Below are positions 8,219-15,895 of a stretch of 64,000 bases of DNA, piece by piece. Both the position numbers and the translations under genes were made by a program. The first letter of the stretch is position 1; every line of letters begins with the position of its first letter. Origin of the DNA: Thiobacillus sp. UBA3361 (GTDB lineage: Bacteria > Pseudomonadota > Gammaproteobacteria > Burkholderiales > Thiobacillaceae). The stretch is taken from NCBI GenBank assembly GCA_002360535.1, contig DEQR01000055.1:1-64000 (forward strand). The letters are read 5' to 3'. Under the pieces are notes generated by a model. The model did no database searches, was not told the DNA's origin, and saw only the letters and a list, made by a program, of their open reading frames with translations.

Positions 8219-9103
8219 ATGAGTTCAGGCAGAAAATCGGCAACGGTCGGTCTGGTGATGTTTCTGGGCCTGTTCCCCTGGTGCTTACACGCCACGGAGG
8301 GAAACGCACCCACCCCGCGCGGGGTCTGGGCGGCCACCCTGGTGCCGGTGGCGGTGCAGGGGGTGTCGGGGATCGTGGATCGCATGTTCAAGAAACTGGG
8401 GGACTGGCTGTTCGGGGATGCCTCCGCCCCCGCGGCGCCAGTCTCGTCACCCGCCCCGGATCCCGCGCCGGCGACCTCTGTCCAGTTTCCGCCAGTCGCG
8501 GACCTACCCCCCTCGCCCGCAATGGTGAGCGAACCGCCGGTCGCGTCCACACCGTCGCCTGCCGGCATGTCGGCCGTCGGCGACGCCCTGGCCGTCAAGC
8601 TGATCGAGATCGACGCGGCGGGCACCCCCATCGGCCTGATCCTCGAAAACCAGGCCAGACTCAAGACCGGCGACCGCTTCGTGGTGGAGTTCGCCACCAA
8701 CCTGCCGGGGCTGGTGGCGGTGTCGAACATCAATCCCAAGGGAACGGTGACCCCCTTGGACCGTTATTACGCGGTGGGCGGCATCATCAACCGCCTGCCG
8801 CACGCCTTCCGCATGCAGGGCACCTTGGGCCGGGAAACCTTCCGGCTGGAATTCGTCCCCTGCCAGGACCCGCGACGCAAGGGGCAGCGCCATGCCACGG
8901 GGGTGGACGCCTATTACGGCCTGACCCGGGCGGAGTATGTGGAGGTTCTGCCCACGTGCGACAGCCAGGGAGAGGTTCCCATGTCCCGCGATATCGGCAA
9001 GGTGGAATTGATCCATGGCACCCAGGTAATGGTGACGCCCTACGCGGGCGGGACACCCAGGATGATTTCCCACGAAATCTTCATCGAACACGTGGCCCAG
9101 TGA
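8219..9103 (+). CDS. Exported DUF4384-like protein, partner of the caspase
   Basis: A 294-residue protein with signal peptide (hydrophobic LVMFLGLFPWCLHA, cleavage near residue 26), a Pro/Ala-rich low-complexity linker to ~residue 115, and a C-terminal beta-rich domain whose pattern (LKTGDRFVVEFATNLPG, then VSNINPKGTVTPL and a late TLGRETFRLEF) fits the DUF4384 family. That family often accompanies caspase-like or serine/threonine kinase proteins and may be an adaptor or sensor. It starts 37 bases after the caspase stop with GGAGGAG before the ATG, so co-transcription is very likely. Family assignment is from pattern memory, not a search. Confidence 0.7.
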   Translation: MSSGRKSATVGLVMFLGLFPWCLHATEGNAPTPRGVWAATLVPVAVQGVSGIVDRMFKKLGDWLFGDASAPAAPVSSPAPDPAPATSVQFPPVADLPPSPAMVSEPPVASTPSPAGMSAVGDALAVKLIEIDAAGTPIGLILENQARLKTGDRFVVEFATNLPGLVAVSNINPKGTVTPLDRYYAVGGIINRLPHAFRMQGTLGRETFRLEFVPCQDPRRKGQRHATGVDAYYGLTRAEYVEVLPTCDSQGEVPMSRDIGKVELIHGTQVMVTPYAGGTPRMISHEIFIEHVAQ

Positions 9104-9163
9104 CCGGCCCGACGGCGGAGGCGAAATTGCGTCATGCCGTCATCACCAGCAAGGAGGAAGACG

Positions 9164-10966
9164 ATGTTCAAAGGATTCCCAGGTATTGCCCTACCCATCC
9201 TGGCGCTGTTGGCCCTGCCCGCCCAAGCATCGAAATCGGTGGACGAAATCCTTCTGGAGGCCGAGCGCTCGCCCCTGCTGCGCGCCAAATTCCCCGCCGC
9301 GGAGGCACAGCGGCGCGGCCTGGGCAGCATCCCGCTCGACACCGGCGTGCGCCTGAATTTCGCCGCCTATCTCAACACCACGAGCCTGAAGGCCAGCAGC
9401 CGCTTCCAGCCCCTGTTCCGGCCGGAGGTGGCCACCGTCCATCTGCAGGCCCCGCCGACTTACAGCGAGACGGTCACCCAGCTCGCGGACCGGGTGCTGG
9501 TGGACCGGAAACTGACATTGAAACTAAAACCCGGCGCCTGCCGTCAGGCCAATCTGCCGGCCTTCGTCGCCGACCAGTGCTTTCTGCCCAAACGCGGCCA
9601 GCTTTCGCGGGAAACCCGAGAAGCACTCCAAAGCATCCGCGATCGCCTGCGCGCGCCACGCCGCGGCGAGGAAATCATTGAAGGCCTGCCGGCCAGGGTC
9701 GCCGCAAGGGCCGCCGCGCAGCTCAGCGACGAAGAACTGCTCGACCTGATCCTGAACTACCAGGAACGGGAAATCCGGCTGCTGAGCCACCTCCCCACCC
9801 AGCTCGCCGACCCCAGGCAGCTCGGCCAGCGCGCCCAGAATTGGGATCAACAGGACATCCAGCTGAGCACGGCCCTGCCCGCCTACACCGTCTCGGGCCG
9901 GCCCGGCGCGGCCAGTCCGAGCCTGGTCTATGCCGGACCGCGGCCCCCGGCGCATGCGGTGGCCGCTGCGCCCGGCCCGGCGCAGACACTTGCCGAATCA
10001 CGCCATTTCCTGACCGGCTTCACCCTGGGCAGGGAAATCAGCGACAAGTACGAATACACCTTCGCCAAGGGAAACTGGTGGCATGATCGCTATTACCTGC
10101 GCCTGTCCTACCACGTGGGCGCGGGCATCGGCCTGCGGGCACCCTTCCAGGTGCGGGTCGAGGCCAAGGAAGAGCCCGTCGTCCAGCCGGCACAGCCCGC
10201 GATCACCCCCGCGAAGCCGACATCCATCCCCGCCGGCCTGGCCCTGGCCAACAAACCCAAGCCGGCGGCGGGCCCGACCCAGCTCTCCGTCGCCACGCAT
10301 CGCCGCGTCAAGGTCTCGGTCGCGCCGGAAGACCTGACCCAAGCCTGGCAGGGGGTGGGGCTGGACAAGAGCCGGTACTTCGACGGCAGGGAGTTCGTAC
10401 TGCAATTTGGCGCCGGTTGCGGCCTGAAGGCCTCGATCCCCGGCCCCAACGTCGATCTCAAGTGTCCGACGCCCCAGGTGAACGCAAGCCAGGACATCGT
10501 GCCGGTCATCGGCACGGAGAGCACATCTTTACCCTTTTTCACGGTCGTGCCTGGCGAAGTCTCGCGTCTGGGCGTCAGTTTCGGCATCAGCAACGCCTGG
10601 CTGGACCTGGGTCTCGCCAGCAAATTGAACAACGGCCGAATCAAGCTGCGCGTCAGCCCGTTCCAGGGCAGCCAAATCCAGAACCTGGCCGGTCCCGACC
10701 TGCTGTTTGACTCCCGCGCTCCCCTGAGCTTCATCCTCACCCCCCTGAGCGGTGGGACCCAAGCGGGCTTCACCCTGGACAATCCGCGTTACCGGATGAA
10801 CGCGGAGTTCAGCCCCGGCGTACAAGGGCGAGTCAACCTCGATCTGGGCATCTACGAGTTCAACAAGACGGTGGGACCCTTCATCCTAGACATCCTGAGC
10901 GTGGAGCAGGAACTCGAACTCGGGCACCACGAAGACACGGTGGCCCAGCACCGATTCCAGCTCTGA
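9164..10966 (+). CDS. Exported protein of unknown function in the caspase operon
   Basis: A 600-residue protein starting at ATG 9164, which has AAGGAGGA upstream; an in-frame ATG at 9134 lacks such a site. A signal peptide (ALPILALLALPAQA) precedes a mature protein with no domain I can name. The middle third is Ala/Pro-rich (around residues 250-300 and 345-385). The C-terminal third is rich in alternating hydrophobic residues and Gly (GVSFGISNAWLDLGLAS, FILTPLSGGTQAGF), which suggests beta structure. It follows the DUF4384-like gene by 60 bases and ends 9 bases before the next start. Operon position suggests it works with the caspase in the periplasm or outer membrane. That is inference only. 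Confidence 0.6.
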   Translation: MFKGFPGIALPILALLALPAQASKSVDEILLEAERSPLLRAKFPAAEAQRRGLGSIPLDTGVRLNFAAYLNTTSLKASSRFQPLFRPEVATVHLQAPPTYSETVTQLADRVLVDRKLTLKLKPGACRQANLPAFVADQCFLPKRGQLSRETREALQSIRDRLRAPRRGEEIIEGLPARVAARAAAQLSDEELLDLILNYQEREIRLLSHLPTQLADPRQLGQRAQNWDQQDIQLSTALPAYTVSGRPGAASPSLVYAGPRPPAHAVAAAPGPAQTLAESRHFLTGFTLGREISDKYEYTFAKGNWWHDRYYLRLSYHVGAGIGLRAPFQVRVEAKEEPVVQPAQPAITPAKPTSIPAGLALANKPKPAAGPTQLSVATHRRVKVSVAPEDLTQAWQGVGLDKSRYFDGREFVLQFGAGCGLKASIPGPNVDLKCPTPQVNASQDIVPVIGTESTSLPFFTVVPGEVSRLGVSFGISNAWLDLGLASKLNNGRIKLRVSPFQGSQIQNLAGPDLLFDSRAPLSFILTPLSGGTQAGFTLDNPRYRMNAEFSPGVQGRVNLDLGIYEFNKTVGPFILDILSVEQELELGHHEDTVAQHRFQL

Positions 10967-10975
10967 AAAATCCAC

Positions 10976-11455
10976 GTGGACCCGCGCCTGGGAACCCTCG
11001 AACGGGGAACGGAGCTGGAGCTCTACCGGCTCCTGAGACGCCTCGAACGGAACCCGGCGGAGCTCACCGACGAACTGCTGCTGGCGGTCACCCGGTTTGC
11101 CCTGGAACGCCTTTGGTGGCTGCATGCGATGTGGTCCGGCCGGGAACTCGACCGCTCCCCCTTTCCGCCCGGGGGCGAGGCAAACTGGATGGATGTCCGC
11201 GGCTGGGCGATGATGGCGCTCAACGTACTGTCCGCCATTGAGCCCTCCCTGGGCAGGTTTCCCCTGAACATCCCTGACCCCCTCATCGAGACCCACTGGC
11301 GCCGGGTCGGCGACCTGACCGCCGAAGACTTCGATCACGCGCCCGGCGCGCGAGGGGTCGTGGAGGAGGCGATCCAACGATTGTCCACGGCGGCCATCCC
11401 GATCATTTCCACGGCGGCGAAAGAGACACAAATGGCGATCCGGCAAGACGCGTGA
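10976..11455 (+). CDS. Small helical protein, last gene of the caspase group, function unknown
   Basis: A 159-residue soluble, mostly helical protein without signal peptide. It begins at GTG 10976, nine bases after the preceding stop; no strong ribosome-binding site is visible, so translation may be coupled. It is rich in Leu, Arg, Glu and Trp (ALERLWWLHAMW). No family recognised. Unlike its three upstream neighbours it should stay in the cytoplasm, so it might be an immunity, regulatory or unrelated function. Start is uncertain. Confidence 0.5.
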   Translation: MDPRLGTLERGTELELYRLLRRLERNPAELTDELLLAVTRFALERLWWLHAMWSGRELDRSPFPPGGEANWMDVRGWAMMALNVLSAIEPSLGRFPLNIPDPLIETHWRRVGDLTAEDFDHAPGARGVVEEAIQRLSTAAIPIISTAAKETQMAIRQDA

Positions 11456-11665
11456 TTGGGCGTGTTGTCACCATTGCATCATGGTCCCCACCCACGCCAC
11501 AGGCTTCGAAAAGGGCCGATCGACATGCATGAGGTCAATTGACCGCTTGCAATCTGGTTGGTATCGAACCGTTCCGCCGTCAATCGTGCCCTTCGGTCCG
11601 GCCACGGGCTTGGCAAAACCCCGGCTTGCTTCGAGAATGCCGCCATCCCCGGCCTGGAGAACGAG

Positions 11666-12499
11666 ATGCAAGCCCCGCGCGATCTGGAATCCCCGCGTCC
11701 CAACCCCCGGTTGATGAACATGCTGTTCGTCCTCTACGCGGTGTCGGCGGTGGTCACCGCCGGCCTCATCGCCTACGGCGTCTGGGAGGCCTCCCAGGCC
11801 GCCCCGACCCCGGGCGGTGCCAAGCCGGTCACCGCTCTGATCGCCCGCGATCTGGCGCGCCTGCACACACAGCGTCAGATCATCGTCACCGTCGGCGGCT
11901 TCCTGGTGTTCGCGTGGTTGGGCGGTGTGCTGCTGCTGCGCATCCGTTCCAGCTACCTGGGCGTGCTGGCGCAAATCCACGCGCTGGGCGAGGAGATCGT
12001 CGATCTCAACCGCAAGGACACACTCACTGGCATCGGCAACCGCCGCCTCATGGTGGAGGAACTGTCGCGCATCACCGCCCAGGCGGACCGGGAAGGCAAG
12101 CCGTTGGCCTTCGCCTGGCTGGGCGTGGACCTGCTCAAGCAGATCAACGACGCCCAGGGAATCAAGACCGGTGACACCTGCCTGATGTCCGTGGCGGCCG
12201 GCATGCAAGCCTGCACCCGGCGTCCGCTGGACCTGGCGGTACGGCTGGGCGGCGACGAATTCCTGCTGTGCTGGTACGACACCACCCCGGAACATGCCCT
12301 GGAGATGGCCCAGTCCCTGCAGGCCAAGATCAAGGCCATGCCCCTGCGCCACGCCGACGGCGCCCCCCTGACCCTGAGCATCGGCCTGGCCCGCCGCAAC
12401 CACGGCAGCGGCGCCAGTTGGGAAAGCGCCCTGCGCCAGGCGGAAGACGCCATGCGCCACGCCAAGGCCGCCGGCCGCGACCGCATCGTCGGCAGCTAG
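11666..12499 (+). CDS. Membrane diguanylate cyclase (GGDEF)
   Basis: Makes cyclic di-GMP from two GTP. Starting at ATG 11666 (GGAG nine bases upstream) the 277-residue protein has two membrane helices (~17-38 and ~70-93), a short coiled segment and a GGDEF domain from ~105. The active-site GGDEF at 195-199 is intact, and RPLD lies exactly five residues earlier, matching the RxxD product-inhibition site. The loop between the helices is short, so no large periplasmic sensor is present. In-frame alternatives extend upstream to a TTG at 11558 but lack a signal. A c-di-GMP riboswitch in this same window (39.05 kb) is a possible distant reader of its product. Gene stands alone between the caspase group and the ABC-F gene. 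Confidence 0.9.
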   Translation: MQAPRDLESPRPNPRLMNMLFVLYAVSAVVTAGLIAYGVWEASQAAPTPGGAKPVTALIARDLARLHTQRQIIVTVGGFLVFAWLGGVLLLRIRSSYLGVLAQIHALGEEIVDLNRKDTLTGIGNRRLMVEELSRITAQADREGKPLAFAWLGVDLLKQINDAQGIKTGDTCLMSVAAGMQACTRRPLDLAVRLGGDEFLLCWYDTTPEHALEMAQSLQAKIKAMPLRHADGAPLTLSIGLARRNHGSGASWESALRQAEDAMRHAKAAGRDRIVGS

Positions 12500-12542
12500 C
12501 CCGGAGGGCCGTTGGCGCGGGTTTCGGGGATAATCCCGGCCC

Positions 12543-14480
12543 ATGATCCGCCTGCAATCCCTCACCCTCATCCGCGGCACCAAGCCCCTGTTGGAGGGGG
12601 CCGACCTCGCCCTCAACCCCGGGGAGAAGGTCGGCCTCATCGGCGCCAACGGCTCCGGCAAGTCCAGCCTGTTCGCCCTGCTGCGGGGCGAACTGCACCC
12701 TGACGCAGGCGATGCGGATTTCCCCGCCGCCTGGCGCATTGCCCACGTGGCCCAGGAAACCCCGGCCCTGGAGCGCTCCGCCCTGGACTACGCCATCGAC
12801 GGCGACACCACCCTGCGGCGCCTGGAAAGCGAACTGGCGGAAGCCGAGACTGCCCATGACGGACATCGCATTGGGGAATTGCATGCAGCGTTGCACGACG
12901 CCGACGCCTACACCGTGCGCGCCCGCGCCGAGCAACTGCTCACCGGCCTGGGTTTCTCCCGGGTCCAGTTGGAGCAGCCCGTATCGAGCTTCTCCGGCGG
13001 CTGGCGCATGCGCCTGAACCTGGCCCAGGCCCTCATGTGCCCCTCGGACCTGCTGCTGCTGGACGAGCCCACCAACCACCTGGACCTGGACGCCATCCTC
13101 TGGCTGGAAGACTGGCTGAAGCGCTACCCCGGCACCCTCATCATCATCTCCCACGACCGGGACTTCCTGGACGGGGTGGTCAACGTCATCGCCCACATCG
13201 ACGGCCGCAAGCTGAAGCGCTACGGCGGCAACTACTCCGCCTTCGAAAAGCAGCGCGCCATCAACCTGGCCCTGAGCCAGGCCGCCTACGAGAAGCAGAG
13301 CCGGGAGCGCGCCCACCTGCAATCCTTCATCGACCGTTTCAAGGCCAAGGCGACAAAAGCGAAACAAGCCCAGTCGCGCATGAAGATGCTGGCGAAGATG
13401 GAGGAACTGGCCCCCATCCACGCCGCCGCCGCCTTCAGCTTCGAGTTCCGCGACCCCGAACGGGCGCCCAACCCCCTGCTGGTGCTGGAAGACGTGACCG
13501 CCGGCTATGGCGACAAGACCGTGCTCTCCGACCTCAATCTCACGTTACAGGCCGGCCAGCGCATCGGCCTGCTGGGGGTCAACGGCGCCGGCAAGTCCAC
13601 CCTCATCAAGACCCTGGTGGGGGACCTGCCGCCCCTGTCCGGCAGCGTCACCCAGGGCAAGGGCCTGGCCATCGGCTACTTCGCCCAGCACCAGGTGGAG
13701 ATGCTGCGCCACGACCAATCGCCCCTGTGGCACCTGGCCAAGATTGCCCCCACGGTGCGTGAACAGGAGCTGCGCAACTTCCTCGGCGGCTTCAACTTCG
13801 CCGGTGACATGGCCAGCGCGTCCATCGCCCCCTTCTCCGGCGGCGAGAAGGCGCGCCTGGCCCTGGCGTTGATCGTCTGGCAGTGCCCCAACCTACTGCT
13901 CCTGGACGAGCCCACCAACCACCTGGACCTGGAGACCCGGGAGGCGTTGACCGTGGCCCTGGCCCAGTTCGAGGGCACCCTGGTCCTGGTCTCCCACGAC
14001 CGCCACCTTCTGCGGGCCACCACCGAGGAATTCCTCATCGTTGCCGACGGCGGCCTGAAACCCTTCGACGGCGACCTGGACGACTATCGCGACTGGCTGT
14101 TCAAGACCAAGCTGGGAAAACCCGCCGATCCCGTAGCCCGGATGGAGCAAAGCGAAATCCGGGAACCCACCGCGGAATCGCCTCGCGGCGCGGCCGACCG
14201 CAAGGAACAAAAACGCCAGGAGGCAGAAGCCCGCCAGCGCCAGTCCGCGCAACGCAAGCCCATCGAGGGCCGCATCAAGCGTCTGGAAGAACTCATGGCC
14301 CGGCTCAACGCCCGCAAGACGGAACTCGAAACCCTGTTGGCCGACCCCGACATCTATGCCGAAGCCCGCAAGCCGGAGATGATGCAGCTGCACCGGGAGC
14401 AGGCAGAACTGCTGCAAGCGCTGGAACAGCTGGAAGGCGAGTGGCTGGAACAGCAGGAGGCCCTGGAGGCCATCGCCTAG
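12543..14480 (+). CDS. ABC-F family ATPase, YheS-like
   Basis: Cytoplasmic tandem ABC ATPase without membrane domains; the ABC-F family acts on ribosomes. Two nucleotide-binding domains: Walker A GANGSGKSS near residue 38 and GVNGAGKST near 350; signature FSGGWRMRL and FSGGEKARL; Walker B LLLLDEPTNHLDL in both halves, separated by the helical interdomain linker rich in Lys/Ala. The opening (MIRLQSLTLIRGTKPLL) and length (645 residues) match the YheS branch. The C-terminal extension from ~530 is a charged coiled coil. That extension is interrupted near residue 532-541 by a palindromic repeat read in frame. Gene ends convergently, 12 bases from the glycerate kinase stop. Confidence 0.9.
   Translation: MIRLQSLTLIRGTKPLLEGADLALNPGEKVGLIGANGSGKSSLFALLRGELHPDAGDADFPAAWRIAHVAQETPALERSALDYAIDGDTTLRRLESELAEAETAHDGHRIGELHAALHDADAYTVRARAEQLLTGLGFSRVQLEQPVSSFSGGWRMRLNLAQALMCPSDLLLLDEPTNHLDLDAILWLEDWLKRYPGTLIIISHDRDFLDGVVNVIAHIDGRKLKRYGGNYSAFEKQRAINLALSQAAYEKQSRERAHLQSFIDRFKAKATKAKQAQSRMKMLAKMEELAPIHAAAAFSFEFRDPERAPNPLLVLEDVTAGYGDKTVLSDLNLTLQAGQRIGLLGVNGAGKSTLIKTLVGDLPPLSGSVTQGKGLAIGYFAQHQVEMLRHDQSPLWHLAKIAPTVREQELRNFLGGFNFAGDMASASIAPFSGGEKARLALALIVWQCPNLLLLDEPTNHLDLETREALTVALAQFEGTLVLVSHDRHLLRATTEEFLIVADGGLKPFDGDLDDYRDWLFKTKLGKPADPVARMEQSEIREPTAESPRGAADRKEQKRQEAEARQRQSAQRKPIEGRIKRLEELMARLNARKTELETLLADPDIYAEARKPEMMQLHREQAELLQALEQLEGEWLEQQEALEAIA
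14137..14163. repeat. REP-like palindrome inside the ABC-F coding sequence
   Basis: CCCGGAT (14137-14143) and ATCCGGG (14157-14163) form a stem around a 13-base loop, preceded by GTAG. The form GTAGCCCGGAT...ATCCGGG is a familiar dispersed repeat in proteobacterial genomes. Here it is read in frame within the C-terminal linker of the ABC-F protein, contributing residues like MEQSEIRE. Confidence 0.55.
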
Positions 14481-14492
14481 GGCGTGTTCACA

Positions 14493-15809
14493 CTAGAGGC
14501 CGATCAGAATGGCCCGGAAATCGTTCACGTTGGTCAGGGTGGGGCCGGTGACGATGGCATCCCCCAGCGCCCCGAAGAAACCATGGGCATCGTTGTCGTC
14601 CAGCATGCGGACGGGATCGAGCCCCAGCGCGCGGGCACGCGCCAGGCTGTCGGGCCGCAGATGGGCGCCGGCGACCTCCTCCAGGCCATCCACCCCGTCC
14701 GTATCCGCGGCCAGGGCGTGGATACCGGGCGCGCCGTCGAGGGCCAGGCCCAGGGCCAGCAGGAACTCTACGTTGCGCCCGCCGCGCCCCGAACCTCGCA
14801 CCGTCACCGTGGTCTCGCCGCCGGACAGCAGCACGCAGGGCAGGGTATGGGGCCGGCTGTGCCGCGCCACCTGCAGGGCCAGTTCCCCCATGGCCCGGCC
14901 CACCTCGCGCGCCTCGCCCTCGACGGCATCGCCCAGGATGTGGACGGGGATGCCTGCGGCGCGGGCCACCTGGGCCGCAGCCTCCAGGGCCATGCGGGGC
15001 GTAGCGATGAGACATGTCTCCACCCCGGCCAGCCGCGGGTCCCCCGGCTTCACCGTCTCGCCCCGGCCGGATTCCAGCAGGTGCAACACGGCGGGCGGCG
15101 GGTCGATGCGGTAGCGGCGCAGGACGGCCAGGGCGTCGGCGCAAGTGGTGGGATCGGCCACCGTGGGGCCGGACGCGATGTCCATCGGGTCGTCACCCGG
15201 TACGTCGGAGATGAGCAGATTGACCACCGGGGCCGGATGGCAGGCCGCCGCCAAGCGTCCGCCCTTGATGGCCGACAGATGGCGGCGCACGCAATTCATC
15301 TCGCCGATGGGCGCACCGGACCGGAACAGGGCCCGGCTGACTGCCTGCTTGTCCGCCAAGGTCAGCCCCTCGGCCGGTAGGGGCAGCAGGGCCGAGCCGC
15401 CGCCGGACAGCAGGCAAAGCACCAGATCGTCCGGAGTCAGGCCCCGTACGAGTGCAAGCATGCGCCGGGAGACGTCCAGTCCGGCCGCATCGGGCACCGG
15501 GTGCCCCGCCTCCACCACCCGTATACGCCGGCAAGGCACGGCATGGCCGTAGCGGGTGACCACCAGGCCGGACAGCGGCCCCGGCCAGTGCTCCTCCACC
15601 GCACGGGCCATGGCCGCCGAAGCCTTGCCGGCGCCGATGACCACGGTCCTGCCCAGCGGCGGTGCCGGCAGGTGGGGCGGCACGCAGCGCGCCGGCCGGG
15701 CGCTGGCGATGGCCGCGTCGAAGAGGTGGCGCAGCAAGACCTTCGGTTGGGCCGGGGGGAGGGGGTGGTCCTGGGTGTGCTGGTCGGGCATATCCATGGT
15801 GGGGCGCAT
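14493..15809 (-). CDS. Glycerate 2-kinase (MOFRL family; formerly hydroxypyruvate reductase TtuD-like)
   Basis: Phosphorylates D-glycerate, feeding 2-phosphoglycerate into glycolysis. The 438-residue length, GAGKASAAMA near the N-terminus, the LLSGGGSALL glycine-rich motif, SDVPGDDPMDIASGPT in the middle, LSGGETTVTVRG and the C-terminal GRNVEF-LA and DTDGVDG segments are hallmarks of this family. Older annotations call the same family hydroxypyruvate reductase. The start is one of three close ATGs (15809, 15797, 15791), with no clear ribosome-binding site. It diverges from the TIR-like cassette upstream; 86 bases separate them. No glyoxylate carboligase or tartronate genes are next to it. Confidence 0.9.
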   Translation of the reverse strand: MRPTMDMPDQHTQDHPLPPAQPKVLLRHLFDAAIASARPARCVPPHLPAPPLGRTVVIGAGKASAAMARAVEEHWPGPLSGLVVTRYGHAVPCRRIRVVEAGHPVPDAAGLDVSRRMLALVRGLTPDDLVLCLLSGGGSALLPLPAEGLTLADKQAVSRALFRSGAPIGEMNCVRRHLSAIKGGRLAAACHPAPVVNLLISDVPGDDPMDIASGPTVADPTTCADALAVLRRYRIDPPPAVLHLLESGRGETVKPGDPRLAGVETCLIATPRMALEAAAQVARAAGIPVHILGDAVEGEAREVGRAMGELALQVARHSRPHTLPCVLLSGGETTVTVRGSGRGGRNVEFLLALGLALDGAPGIHALAADTDGVDGLEEVAGAHLRPDSLARARALGLDPVRMLDDNDAHGFFGALGDAIVTGPTLTNVNDFRAILIGL

Positions 15810-15895
15810 GCGGCTGATCTATTTTGTATTCATAGAGGGAAGGGGCAATCCAAACAGAACAAGACCGGTCAACGGCCCGACAAATTTGGGGGCTC

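Noticed and set aside
11539..11567. TTGACC-N17-TATCGA as promoter of the diguanylate cyclase gene
   Set aside because: The -10 match is only three of six, within chance for this base composition.
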